Source of the DNA: Poriferisodalis sp965203655
GTDB taxonomy: Bacteria > Actinomycetota > Acidimicrobiia > Acidimicrobiales > Poriferisodalaceae
DNA: 64,000 bases
Reading direction: 5' to 3'
Assembly (NCBI RefSeq): GCF_965203655.1
Contig: NZ_CBDBDD010000003.1
Coordinates: 1-64,000 of the forward strand
Made by a program: the position numbers and the translations under genes
The notes under the pieces: model-generated
Database searches by the model: none
What the model saw: the letters and a program-made list of their open reading frames with translations, nothing else
What the model was told of the DNA's origin: nothing
Shown: positions 39,848 to 47,503 of the stretch, in pieces
How the letters are laid out: every line of letters begins with the position of its first letter
Position numbering within the stretch: position 1 is the stretch's first letter

Positions 39848-40047
39848 CGCACAGCACGTTCCCAACACCTGCCCCGACGACGTCGCGGCCGATCGGACGT
39901 GCGAGGCGCCGGCGCACGCCAGTGACAGCGGCAGTCAGGCTGCGCTTGGCGACCGCCCCCGAACAGCGGGCATCTGATCGGCCGCTGCGGCTCAAGCCGG
40001 CGGCGCGTGGCCGCCGTGGTGGATTGCGCTACAGTGGCGTCACTGCT

Positions 40048-40080
40048 CCCCGCCTTCCCGGTTCGCCGGGAATGGCGGGG
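40048..40080. terminator. strong hairpin with TTCG loop after the toxin-antitoxin pair
   Basis: CCCCGCC-TTCCCGG, loop TTCG, CCGGGAA-T-GGCGGGG: fourteen base pairs with one bulged T and an extra-stable UUCG tetraloop. There is no T run, so termination would be of the hairpin-only kind, or the element may be a REP-like palindrome. It lies 200 nt downstream of the toxin stop. Confidence 0.5.
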
Positions 40081-40145
40081 CATATTCGTTAGGGGCTGCT
40101 GTGGCGCACGGACCAGCTGGCAGCGGCGTCCGTAAACTCTGTGCC

Positions 40146-40457
40146 GTGAGCACTACCGGCTTTTGGCGTCCTGTGGAGATCCCCGACGATCTCGGGGAGC
40201 GCCCTGTCGCGGTCCGAAGCGGCCGGGTGAAGCTGCCGAATCACATCGCTTGGAGCGGTCAGGGCGAGTACGACCTCGATGACCCGCGGGGCCGCGAGCG
40301 CGTGTACGAACTGGTCATGACTGAAGGCAGCGAGGAGGACGTGCGCGCTTGCATCGACCTGGACGTGCTGCTGGGCATGTGGGACACGATGTGGCTCGCC
40401 CCCCATGTGCGCGACCAGTGGGCCGAGCACCTGCGCTCTCGCGGCCTGATCGTCTAG
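40146..40457 (+). CDS. hypothetical protein of the type found beside AbiEii toxins
   Basis: A 103-residue acidic protein (TTGFWRPVEIPDDLGERPV...YDLDDPRGRERVYELVMTEG...WLAPHVRDQWAEHLRSRG). I recognise this pattern from small actinobacterial proteins that immediately precede AbiEii/AbiGii nucleotidyltransferase toxins, though not by a formal family name. The GTG at 40146 is preferred because homologues as I remember them start at (M)TTGFW; the frame also extends to a GTG at 40101. The following toxin gene is truncated here (40461-40592), so this may be an orphan partner. Confidence 0.6.
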   Translation: MSTTGFWRPVEIPDDLGERPVAVRSGRVKLPNHIAWSGQGEYDLDDPRGRERVYELVMTEGSEEDVRACIDLDVLLGMWDTMWLAPHVRDQWAEHLRSRGLIV

Positions 40458-40870
40458 CGCGTGCTCACCCCGCTGCAGCAGCGCATCTGCCGCCTCGTCG
40501 GCTCCCTGCCCGAAGCCGGAGCCGTGGTCGGCGCCGGTCGCACGAAGTCGTACGTGAAGACCGCCTCTCCGTCCGCGGTTGCGAGCACGTAGGCACTCTG
40601 CGTGTTCCGCAGGTGCCTCGACTCGTCGTCGAGCGTCAGCGTGCGAAAGATGCGCAAACCGAAGCGAGCCTGCTTCTGCGAGACCGTCAGCGGGACGAGA
40701 TTGTCCAGAGCGCCCGAGTCTTGCCTCCCGTAGCGGATGATCGCGTTTCCGTTCGGGTCGATCCAAGACGAGAGGCGGATTCCATTCGTAACGGTCCCGT
40801 TGAGCAGACCCGTGATTTCTGCGGCGAAATCGCGGGCCTGCCTCTCTAGGTCACTCCGCAGGCGGGTCAA
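40454..40870 (-). CDS. hypothetical protein (138 aa)
   Basis: The core LERQARDFAAEITGLLNG...GNAIIRYGRQDSGALDNLVPL...ARFGLRIFRTLTLDDESRHLRN...ADGEAVFTYDF looks like a real compact domain with strong third-position GC. I do not recognise the family. The likely start is TTG at 40870, overlapping the end of the upstream 81-aa gene by 20 nt; no ATG is available in frame until 40978. The last ~25 codons are antisense to the AbiEii remnant and look like out-of-frame sequence (GREPTRRQMRCCSG), so the native C-terminus was probably lost at the junction near 40540. Confidence 0.55.
   Translation of the reverse strand: MTRLRSDLERQARDFAAEITGLLNGTVTNGIRLSSWIDPNGNAIIRYGRQDSGALDNLVPLTVSQKQARFGLRIFRTLTLDDESRHLRNTQSAYVLATADGEAVFTYDFVRPAPTTAPASGREPTRRQMRCCSGVSTR
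40461..40592 (+). pseudogene. remnant of an AbiEii-type nucleotidyltransferase
   Basis: The frame starts with GTG 4 nt after the preceding gene's stop and reads LTPLQQRICRLVGSLPEA, the typical N-terminus of AbiEii-like toxins. It then loses similarity after about 27 codons and stops at TAG 40590. The catalytic GS...DxD region is absent. The DNA beyond about 40540 is instead the 3' part of a gene on the opposite strand, which marks a deletion or recombination junction. Confidence 0.5.
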
Positions 40871-41096
40871 AGGACGAGACGAGGAACCACATGCGTCGAG
40901 CGAGCTCACTTGTGAAGTCACCCGTCGCGGCTTGCTGGTCGAGCTCCTCGCGCGTGCAGCCAGCGGCGTCGAGCGCACCGCTCACGAGTTCGTCGACGTC
41001 GCCATCGCTGAGGTGCACAACCTCGATTTCGGCGGGGTCGGCTGCGTAGCTGGGTGGTTCGTCCAAGGTACGGCCAGCGACCGTTACGGCAGTCAT
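40851..41096 (-). CDS. hypothetical acidic protein (81 aa)
   Basis: Start at ATG 41096 (MTAVTVAGRTLDEPPSYAAD...) with AGGA 9-12 nt upstream. It contains an acidic stretch (IEVVHLSDGDVDELVSGALDAAGCTREELDQQA) and ends in FDPPAE. It overlaps the downstream 138-aa gene, suggesting a two-gene operon; an antitoxin- or regulator-like role is possible. No domain recognised. Confidence 0.55.
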   Translation of the reverse strand: MTAVTVAGRTLDEPPSYAADPAEIEVVHLSDGDVDELVSGALDAAGCTREELDQQAATGDFTSELARRMWFLVSSFDPPAE

Positions 41097-41300
41097 TGTG
41101 CTGTTCCTGTGTCGGGTTCGGCGGCACTCATCACGCCGCCTGCGGCGACTCTGTGGGAGTCGTTGTTCCAAAGGGTATTCCCGGGGTGGGCTGCTTCACG
41201 ATCTCAGTGAGTTGAACGGTTGCCTCAGCAGTTCTGCGCTCCTTAAGGATCGGACCCCCAGAGCCTGCGCGAGACCCAGGGTGAATCACCCCAAGGCGAG

Positions 41301-41789
41301 TCAGGCCTGTTCGTCGAGCAGTTCGGCCAGATCGTCTTGGACACCCAACTCGGCTGCCCATCGGTGCATGTAGCTGACGTCGAGATCGTTGACGGCAGCG
41401 ATTTCGACGCAGTCTCGCCATTGGAGCTCAGAGCGCGACTCCAAGCGCCACCGGAGCTTGGCCAACACGATGTCTTCGGGCGCGGCGATCCATGTCTCGA
41501 TTCCGAGAACTTCAGCGCGGACGCGCCGAGCAATGCGGGACTGGGTGAACGCGTCTTCCGACGGAACGGCGAAGATGTCGACCTTGCCGCCGCTTTGGGG
41601 ATGAAGGACGTTGAAGGTGCCTCCGGAGGTGACCGCCCGACGGGCCTCTGACTCCGGGAAGTAGACCTCGCTTCCCCGAAGCGCTTCGAGCACCGCCTCG
41701 CCCGAATCGGGCACCAGCAGGACCACGATGTCCACATCGCGAGTCATCCGGGGAGTCCCCCACGCCGCCGCGGCTGTTGAGCCGACCAC
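41301..41789 (-). CDS. nucleotidyltransferase-fold protein (DUF6036/AbiEii-like)
   Basis: Contains the minimal nucleotidyltransferase signature: VGSTAAAAWG...RDVDIVVL (GS motif then DxD metal ligands) and a third carboxylate region (KVDIFAVPS), followed by a helical C-terminus (APEDIVLAKLRWRLESRSE...DLDVSYMHRWAAELG). This is the arrangement of DUF6036/AbiEii-type toxins and related orphan NTases. GTG 41789 is the first standard start, but it cuts off the beta strand before GS. The frame is open upstream (…ALESAGLDYVV) to a CTG at 41858 that overlaps the upstream stop as CTGA, so a non-canonical start there is plausible. It forms an operon with the gene at 41855-42160. Confidence 0.7.
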   Translation of the reverse strand: MVGSTAAAAWGTPRMTRDVDIVVLLVPDSGEAVLEALRGSEVYFPESEARRAVTSGGTFNVLHPQSGGKVDIFAVPSEDAFTQSRIARRVRAEVLGIETWIAAPEDIVLAKLRWRLESRSELQWRDCVEIAAVNDLDVSYMHRWAAELGVQDDLAELLDEQA

Positions 41790-41854
41790 GACGTAGTCCA
41801 GACCGGCAGACTCAAGGGCATGGACCGTGCGCTCCAGCGCGGCTGTGAGATCGA

Positions 41855-42160
41855 TCAGAATTCGATTCCCACCGACTCAGGCCAGACTTCGCCGGCGAGC
41901 TCAGGGCCATAGCGGGCAACGACAAGACCCAAGAAGACCTCGCTGTCGTCGTAATCGGGGTGGCGCATCCGCACCGACCTCTCCTCCATGGCCGCGCCCG
42001 CCACGTTGAGCTGACGCCATTCCTCGAGGCGCTGCGCAATTGTGCGGGCGCGGACGGCGTCCATCTGACGCCGCCAAACGTGATCAGGCGTGTCCGCCGG
42101 ACGCCCGGAGGGATTGCGGCGCACCGTCACAACCCGAATCGTACTGAACCCCTGTGACAT
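41855..42160 (-). CDS. hypothetical protein, partner of NTase (101 aa)
   Basis: 101 residues (MSQGFSTIRVVTVRRN...VWRRQMDAVRARTIAQRLEEWRQLNVAGAAMEERS...DSEVFLGLVVARYGPELAGE). No recognised fold; a central helical segment is predicted from composition. Its stop overlaps the upstream extension of the NTase frame, so the pair is translationally linked and may be antitoxin plus toxin. Start at ATG 42160. Confidence 0.6.
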   Translation of the reverse strand: MSQGFSTIRVVTVRRNPSGRPADTPDHVWRRQMDAVRARTIAQRLEEWRQLNVAGAAMEERSVRMRHPDYDDSEVFLGLVVARYGPELAGEVWPESVGIEF

Positions 42161-42393
42161 CCATCCCTATCCCCCAACGGGCGAACCCAGCGGTGACACA
42201 CCCAGTTGAGTCCCGGGTAGTGGTGTATGGAGGGGGGCATCCCTTGGGCGCGTGATCACCGCGTCTACCTCTGGAAGTAACGACTCATCCAGAGAGGCAG
42301 CAGAGGTACCCCGATCGGAATCGAACGCTCCTTAGAAGGTTGAGGCGGCTCGCTAGTCTGCACCCCGTGTCAGGTCCGACTCGCGAGGAGCAG

Positions 42394-43455
42394 ATGCCGC
42401 CCGACGGCAAGATCACTGAGCTCGCGCCGGACGTGCGCCGGCTGCAGCTGCCGATGTCGATGCCCGGTCTCGGGCATGTGAACTGCTACATCCTCGACGA
42501 CGATCGCGGCGCCGCCCTCGTCGATCCCGGCCTGCCGGGCCCGGCCAACTGGAAAGCGCTCATGGCAGGGCTGGCCGAAGCCGAAGTGCCGCCGGAGCGC
42601 ATCCACTCGATCATCGTCACCCACAGCCATCCGGATCACTTCGGGGCGGCAGGCCGTTTCGTCCGCGAGTACGGCGCCGACCTGGTGACCCATCGCACGT
42701 TCCGGCTGTGGTGGGACACCGCCGATGAAGACGAGGAAGCCCTGGAGCAGGTGTCGTCCGACGGGGAGAACAACGAGCTCGTGGCCGACCCCGTGTACGG
42801 CGGGCGCGATACCGGACCGGGCGGCCCCACGCCATGGGGCGGCCAGCGCTACAAGATGCCCATCCGGGCCAAGCTCGGCTACTGGGCGATGCGCAACGGG
42901 TGGGGCGGGCGCTGGTTCGCCACCCCTCAGCCCACGTACCACGTCGAAGACGCCGACCGGATCAAGCTGGCGCGGCGCGAGTTCGTGGCAGTGCACACGC
43001 CCGGGCACACCATCGACCACCTGTGCCTGTTCGATCCCGAGGGCGGGCTGATGATCTGCGGCGACCATGTCCTGCCCACGATCACGCCGCACATCTCGGG
43101 GATCACCACCGCGCGTGACCCGCTCAAGGACTTCTTCACCAGCCTCGACCGGGTCGCCAGCTTCGACGGCGTCACCATGGGCTTGCCGGCCCATGGCCAG
43201 CCGTTCACCGACCTGTCGGGACGGGTGGAGGACATCAAGCGTCACCACAACGAGCGCCTCGACCTGCTTCGCACCTCCTCGGACCGGCTCGGCCGAGCCC
43301 CCGTGCAGGACTACATGAAGCAGCTGTTCAAGGAGCGTTCGTGGGGCCCGATGGCCGAGTCGGAGACGTTCGCTCACCTGGAGCATCTGCGCTACATCGG
43401 CGAAGTCAATGTCTCCCGGCGGGCCGACGACGTCCTCGAATACGAGTTCGACTGA
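42394..43455 (+). CDS. MBL-fold metallo-hydrolase
   Basis: A 353-residue metallo-beta-lactamase-fold protein. Metal ligands are visible: THSHPDH at 76-82 (HxHxDH), HTPGHT, CGDHVLP (bridging Asp) and a late LPAHGQP His. The C-terminal ~90 residues (IKRHHNERLDLLRT...AHLEHLRYIGEVNVSRR) are the winged-helix-like tail common in LACTB2-type or glyoxalase-II-like hydrolases. Substrate is unknown. Start set at ATG 42394 (GAGGAG is only 3 nt away); GTG 42367 and TTG 42340 are in-frame alternatives. It is monocistronic by spacing. A weak hairpin (42268-42294) lies upstream. Confidence 0.85.
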   Translation: MPPDGKITELAPDVRRLQLPMSMPGLGHVNCYILDDDRGAALVDPGLPGPANWKALMAGLAEAEVPPERIHSIIVTHSHPDHFGAAGRFVREYGADLVTHRTFRLWWDTADEDEEALEQVSSDGENNELVADPVYGGRDTGPGGPTPWGGQRYKMPIRAKLGYWAMRNGWGGRWFATPQPTYHVEDADRIKLARREFVAVHTPGHTIDHLCLFDPEGGLMICGDHVLPTITPHISGITTARDPLKDFFTSLDRVASFDGVTMGLPAHGQPFTDLSGRVEDIKRHHNERLDLLRTSSDRLGRAPVQDYMKQLFKERSWGPMAESETFAHLEHLRYIGEVNVSRRADDVLEYEFD

Positions 43456-43567
43456 AAATAACTTGACACGGCCTGCCGCGACGTGGTGCTGTTGGCGCCG
43501 CTGCGGCCTATCGTCGGGTATCCGCAGCTGGCCACCAGCCCCGACCTTTCGTCCGATTGGATCCCCA

Positions 43568-43810
43568 ATGTTCGATCACGGCGCCTACACCACAGCGCGT
43601 GCCTGCGGGTATCGCGTACGGGTGCCGGCAACTGGCGTGCGCTGTTGGCGGGCCGTCACGCGCATGCGGGAGCGCGGCACGGCCATCGGTCGGCTCGCGG
43701 CGGTGGGTCCCATGCCGGTCATGTACCAGCATGCGGTGCGCGGTCACGGTGCCAACCCGACGCCAACGACCAAGCGTCACCGCCTGCGGCCCTCGGAGTA
43801 TCTGATGTAG
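43568..43810 (+). CDS. possible small basic protein (80 aa)
   Basis: An 80-codon ORF (MFDHGAYTTARACGYRV...KRHRLRPSEYLM) with about 80% GC at third positions, ending 26 nt before a good intrinsic terminator. It has no recognised domain and only a weak ribosome site (GGAT). Other frames overlap, so its coding status is uncertain. Otherwise the 43456-43946 interval holds no gene I can support. Confidence 0.35.
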   Translation: MFDHGAYTTARACGYRVRVPATGVRCWRAVTRMRERGTAIGRLAAVGPMPVMYQHAVRGHGANPTPTTKRHRLRPSEYLM

Positions 43811-43836
43811 TCCACTGAGACACCAGAACTCTCCGA

Positions 43837-43868
43837 ACGGCCGCTGGGACAACCCGGCGGCCGTTTTG
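43837..43868 (+). terminator. intrinsic terminator
   Basis: ACGGCCGC, 12-nt loop, GCGGCCGT, then TTTGCGTTT. An eight-base-pair GC stem followed by a T-rich stretch, oriented to end plus-strand transcription upstream of whiB. Confidence 0.7.
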
Positions 43869-43946
43869 CGTTTCCGGTGCACGCACCGACACCGCTGCCC
43901 GTGAACCACAACCACTTCGCAACCCACAGCACACAGGAGAAAGCTC

Positions 43947-44300
43947 ATGCTGGAACTGGTCATCGACAACACCAACAGCACAGCGGCCCTCACCAATGAG
44001 GGCTGGCGCGCACGGGGTCGCTGCCGCGATCTCGTGGGCACCCTGACGCCGCTGTTCTTCTCGGAGAACTTCTACGAGATCGCCCGCGCCAAGGCCATCT
44101 GCGCGGCATGCCCGGTGGTGAGCGAGTGCTTCGACGCCGCCAAAGCACGCCACGAGCCATGGGGCGTGTGGGGCGGCGAGCTCTTCGAGAACGGGCGCGT
44201 CTGCAGGGACAAACGCCCGCGCGGCCGGCCGCCCAGAAGCGGCCACCCGCAACTCGTGATCGAGGAGGTGCCGCTGCCTCCCGACTTGGCCCGCGCCTGA
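43947..44300 (+). CDS. WhiB-family Fe-S transcriptional regulator
   Basis: 117 residues with the full Wbl signature: Cys26, Cys52-x2-Cys55 and Cys61 ligate a [4Fe-4S] cluster (AICAACPVVSEC), followed by the GVWGG turn (73-77) and a basic C-terminal tail (KRPRGRPPRSG) that contacts DNA. Family members bind the primary sigma factor and are restricted to Actinomycetota and their phages. RBS GGAGAA lies 7 nt before the ATG. Flanked by terminators on both sides, so it is probably its own transcription unit. Confidence 0.95.
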   Translation: MLELVIDNTNSTAALTNEGWRARGRCRDLVGTLTPLFFSENFYEIARAKAICAACPVVSECFDAAKARHEPWGVWGGELFENGRVCRDKRPRGRPPRSGHPQLVIEEVPLPPDLARA

Positions 44301-44321
44301 GTCTTCCCCTGCTCAGGCGCG
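44292..44321 (+). terminator. hairpin at the end of whiB
   Basis: CGCGCCTGAG, 10-nt loop, CTCAGGCGCG: a perfect 10-bp stem whose 5' arm contains the whiB stop codon. There is no T run after it, so it is a terminator-like hairpin of the actinobacterial type. Confidence 0.6.
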
Positions 44322-44430
44322 TCCTCCGAGTGGACCCAGCTTCTGCGACGGGTCCCTCCGCTGGGTCTGCCGACCCCCTCCGGCAAACCCGGCACCCAGG
44401 GCCTGCACTGCCCCCGCAGGCCTCATCAAG

Positions 44431-44496
44431 ACGGCCCGCCCCGGTGAACTGAGGCTGCCCGAAATGGGCGGCTGGCAGCCCCGGGGCGGGCCGTCG
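44431..44496. repeat. 15-bp perfect inverted repeat with nested hairpin
   Basis: GACGGCCCGCCCCGG (44431-44445) pairs perfectly with CCGGGGCGGGCCGTC (44482-44496). Inside, GGCTGCC (44454-44460) pairs with GGCAGCC (44475-44481). It lies in the 340-bp gap between whiB and the thioredoxin-like gene, where I see no gene. Confidence 0.75.
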
Positions 44497-44659
44497 AGCG
44501 GTGATGCGATGCGGCCGTCGACACCCGCGCTAGCTGTTTCCCGCTCTTGTTCCCCATCCTCATGTGATTGGGCTCACGGGCCGCTCAGGCCACGGCTTCG
44601 CCATGCGGCTCAGCCTCCGAATCAATCGCCGCGAGGGGCGCAAGTAGCCTCGCCCCTGC

Positions 44660-45400
44660 ATGAAGTCACCGGGCGGCGCACGCTGGCGAGCACAGCTCAC
44701 GGGCTGGCGCGGCGGCCTGTTCGCGTTGCTCGGCCTCTACGCACTCGGTGCGACCGTGTTCCTGCTGGCGGGCGGCGGTCAACCCGCCATGACCTCGCTA
44801 GTGGCGATGGAAGCTGAGGTCGAAGGCGGCGACGCTTCGGCCGACACCGGCCAAGCCACGTCGGTCGAGCCGGCCGCCGCCGGCGAGGCTGCAACCGGTG
44901 CGGCCGGATCGGTTTCCACAGCGGCCGCAGCGTCGGAACCGCCTCCGGATTGCAACGACATCGACCCCGTCGAACACAACGTGGATCCAGGCCTGACGGG
45001 CGTGCACGCGCTGGATTTCGTGACGCTTGAAGAACAACCCGCAGCATTCGCTGGCTACGCAGGCTGCCCGCTCATCGTGAACTTCTTCGCGTCGTGGTGC
45101 GTGCCCTGCGTCACCGAGATGCCCGACTTCGAACGCTTCTGGAATGAGCACGGCACGCAGGTCGCGGTGCTCGGCCTCGCGGCCAACGATCGGCTGGAAG
45201 ACGCCATTGCCACGGTGATCGACCGCGGCGTGACTTACCCCACCGGGCTCGACGAGGGCGAGCTGTTCATCGACTTCGGCGGGCTGGGCATGCCCACCAC
45301 GGTGTTCGTGTCGCCCGAAGGCCAGATTCTCGAGACACACAGCGGCCTGCTCACCCTCGAAGACATCACCACCCGAGCAGAGGAGCACTTCGGGCTATGA
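44660..45400 (+). CDS. membrane-anchored TlpA-like thioredoxin
   Basis: 246 residues: an N-terminal transmembrane anchor (GGLFALLGLYALGATVFLLAG), an Ala/Glu/Ser-rich linker to about 95, then a TlpA/ResA-type thioredoxin fold. The active site is WCVPC (Cys147, Cys150) and the cis-Pro is at GMPTTVFVSP. It would act outside the membrane as a thiol reductant, for example in cytochrome c maturation. The ccdA-type gene 53 nt downstream would supply electrons. A 7-bp hairpin (44634-44640 with 44651-44657) directly precedes the ATG and includes the only purine-rich SD candidate. Confidence 0.9.
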   Translation: MKSPGGARWRAQLTGWRGGLFALLGLYALGATVFLLAGGGQPAMTSLVAMEAEVEGGDASADTGQATSVEPAAAGEAATGAAGSVSTAAAASEPPPDCNDIDPVEHNVDPGLTGVHALDFVTLEEQPAAFAGYAGCPLIVNFFASWCVPCVTEMPDFERFWNEHGTQVAVLGLAANDRLEDAIATVIDRGVTYPTGLDEGELFIDFGGLGMPTTVFVSPEGQILETHSGLLTLEDITTRAEEHFGL

Positions 45401-45453
45401 GCCCGAAGCAACAACACAGGGGCCTGTAGGCCGAAGAAAGGACACAGCGGCAT

Positions 45454-46371
45454 ATGAACAGCGCTCGACTCACCTTCGCCTTCACGGCGGGCATCGTGGC
45501 CACGGTGAACCCGTGCGGGTTCGCCATGCTGCCTGCGTACCTGTCGTTCTTCTTGGGTATCGACCGCCGCGCCAGCGAGGGCAGTCCGCGCGCCGGCGTC
45601 GGGCGGGCACTGGCCACCGGTGCCGTCGTCACCACCGGCATCGTGGTGGTTTTCGGCATCGTCGGCATCGCGCTGTCGGCGGGGCTGAGCGCCCTGCGCG
45701 ACTACGTGCCGTGGGCGGCCATCGTGATCGGTATCGGGCTCATCGCACTCGGCGTCGCCATCCTCGCCGGCTTCCGCCTGACGGCGTACCTGCCCAAGTT
45801 CGAGCGAGGCGCCTCGGGGCGCGACGTGCGCTCGCTGTTCCTGTTCGGCGTCAGCTATGCGATTGCGTCGGTGTCGTGCGGGCTGGCGACGTTCCTAGTG
45901 GTGGTCACCGCTTCGGCCGGTGACGACAGCTTCGTCGGCGGCATCGTGTCGTTCGTGCTGTATGCGCTCGGCATGGGTCTGGTGCTCACCTCGCTGGCCG
46001 TCAGCCTGGCGCTGGCTCGCGGCTGGCTGCTGAGCAAGCTCCGCGTGCTCATGCGCTACACCGACACGATCGCGGCAGTGCTGATGATCGCTGCCGGTGC
46101 GTTCACCATCTGGTACTGGTTCATCGACCTGACCGACCGCGGCGGCGACGGACTGGTGGTGACGGTCGAACGGTGGAGCAGCAGCCTGAGCAACTGGGTG
46201 GCCTCGGTCGGCGGGTTGCGGCTGGGTCTCGTGATGAGCATTGTGCTCGCCATCGGGGGCATGGCAATGCTCGTGTCGGGGCGCGGCGGCGACGCCTCAG
46301 CGGTGCCGGACCTCGCCGACGAGTCCTCCGGGCCCGACCAAGCGGGCAGTGCCGCTGAGGTGCTGAACTAA
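45454..46371 (+). CDS. ccdA: CcdA-type transmembrane thiol-disulfide transporter
   Basis: 305 residues with six or more hydrophobic segments. The two reactive cysteines of the CcdA/DsbD-beta family are present: Cys21 in NPCGFAMLPAYLSFF and Cys142 in YAIASVSCGLATFL. It moves reducing equivalents from cytoplasmic thioredoxin to the extracytoplasmic TlpA-like protein encoded just upstream. The C-terminal ~75 residues add a further membrane segment (LRLGLVMSIVLAIGGMAMLV) and a charged tail, longer than typical CcdA. Confidence 0.9.
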   Translation: MNSARLTFAFTAGIVATVNPCGFAMLPAYLSFFLGIDRRASEGSPRAGVGRALATGAVVTTGIVVVFGIVGIALSAGLSALRDYVPWAAIVIGIGLIALGVAILAGFRLTAYLPKFERGASGRDVRSLFLFGVSYAIASVSCGLATFLVVVTASAGDDSFVGGIVSFVLYALGMGLVLTSLAVSLALARGWLLSKLRVLMRYTDTIAAVLMIAAGAFTIWYWFIDLTDRGGDGLVVTVERWSSSLSNWVASVGGLRLGLVMSIVLAIGGMAMLVSGRGGDASAVPDLADESSGPDQAGSAAEVLN

Positions 46372-46377
46372 GCCACC

Positions 46378-47076
46378 GTGGCACTGCACCTGAAGGACCG
46401 CACGCTCCTCGATGCTGAGCGGCCATTTGCCGAGCTGCTCGCCCGGCCAGGTGTGACCGAAATGCTGCAACTCCGTTCGCGATTCGGCTTCATGGCCTTC
46501 CACGGCGGGTGGCTCGAAGAGGTCACCGACGACATCGCCGCAGCAGCAGCCGAGCGCAGCGGCGCATCGGTGTACGCGTGCCTGCAGGGTCCCAACGATC
46601 AGTGGCACCTGCCCAGCCACTGTTTCGATCCCGCCGACTCGCCGGTGCTGCGCGAATTCCTCGACCACGTCGACGTCGTGGTCGCGGTCCACGGCTTCGG
46701 CAGCCCCCGCTTGCTGCGAGCGGTGCTGCTGGGCGGGCGCAACCGGACACTCGCGGCCCACGTCGCGGTGCACTTGATCGGGCGGCTGCCGCACTACGAG
46801 GTTCTTCACCGTCTCGACGAGATCCCCAAGACGCTGGCCGGCCAGCACCCGCGCAACCCCTGCAACCTGCCCCGTGGCGGCGGCGTCCAGATCGAGTTGC
46901 CGCCGCGCATCCGCGGCAAGAGCCCGATGTGGACGGGATTCCGCGGCCCCGGACGGGTGCCCCATCACGAGGCACTCATCGAAGGCTTGGCCGCGGCGGC
47001 GCGTGCATGGACCACATCGGAGGCTTCGCACGGCGCCGGCGGAGAGCTGGTGCCCGAGCCTGCGCTCGCCGACTGA
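46378..47076 (+). CDS. poly-gamma-glutamate hydrolase-like protein
   Basis: 232 residues starting at GTG 46378, 6 nt after ccdA. The pattern MAFHGGWLEEVTDDIAAAAAERSGASVYACLQG...VVAVHGFGS...VLLGGRNRTLAAHVAVHL matches the zinc-dependent gamma-PGA hydrolase family (PF05908; phage PghP-like), with the metal-binding HGG...E and later His residues. No signal peptide is seen, so the role may be cytoplasmic amidohydrolysis rather than capsule degradation. It is part of the tlpA-ccdA-fluC gene string. Confidence 0.75.
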   Translation: MALHLKDRTLLDAERPFAELLARPGVTEMLQLRSRFGFMAFHGGWLEEVTDDIAAAAAERSGASVYACLQGPNDQWHLPSHCFDPADSPVLREFLDHVDVVVAVHGFGSPRLLRAVLLGGRNRTLAAHVAVHLIGRLPHYEVLHRLDEIPKTLAGQHPRNPCNLPRGGGVQIELPPRIRGKSPMWTGFRGPGRVPHHEALIEGLAAAARAWTTSEASHGAGGELVPEPALAD

Positions 47077-47086
47077 GACTTCCCCG

Positions 47087-47503
47087 ATGTCGTTGCGTGT
47101 CGCGGCCACGGTTGCGGCAGCAGGAATCGTCGGTGCCGCTGCCCGTTCGGGCGTCGCGACACAGGTTGACGACGACTGGGCGCTGCTCATTGTCAACGTG
47201 GTCGGCTGCGGCATCGTCGGCTGGGCAACCGCCCGCCACGCGCAGGCCCGGCATCGCAGGGCCGTTCGACCCGGAATCGGAAGCGCCGGTCGAAGCGGTG
47301 CCGGCCCGTCACCGGGGCTGACGGCTGGTTTCTGCGGCGCACTGACCAGCATGTCGGCGCTCGCGCTGCAGCTCGCGAGATACCTCGACGACGGCCGCAT
47401 CGCGATGGCGGGCGCATGGCTCGGCCTGACGGCTGTTGCCTGCACTGCGGCGTTTGTGATGAGCCGCTTGGCTGTCGTGCTCGCCTACGGGAGACAGCCG
47501 TGA
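47087..47503 (+). CDS. crcB: FluC/CrcB fluoride channel subunit 1
   Basis: 138 residues, four hydrophobic helices. Family marks: Arg in GAAARSG, the pore Asn in IVNVVGCGIVG, and GFCGALTSMSALALQ. The usual phenylalanine box (TTFSTF) is reduced to TSMSAL. Start at ATG 47087. Its stop overlaps the GTG of the second subunit as GTGA, so the two are made together, as in heterodimeric Gram-positive/actinobacterial FluC pairs that export fluoride. Confidence 0.85.
   Translation: MSLRVAATVAAAGIVGAAARSGVATQVDDDWALLIVNVVGCGIVGWATARHAQARHRRAVRPGIGSAGRSGAGPSPGLTAGFCGALTSMSALALQLARYLDDGRIAMAGAWLGLTAVACTAAFVMSRLAVVLAYGRQP

Noticed and set aside
42268..42294. Hairpin CCTCTGGA/TCCAGAG upstream of the MBL gene as terminator or tRNA arm
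   Set aside because: Short stem, no T run, and the flanks do not fold as a tRNA.
42370..43386. 338-codon ORF antisense to the MBL-fold gene
   Set aside because: No domain or ribosome site; the plus strand has all metal-ligand motifs.
43463..43468. TTGACA as a -35 box downstream of the MBL gene
   Set aside because: No acceptable -10 element at 16-19 nt.
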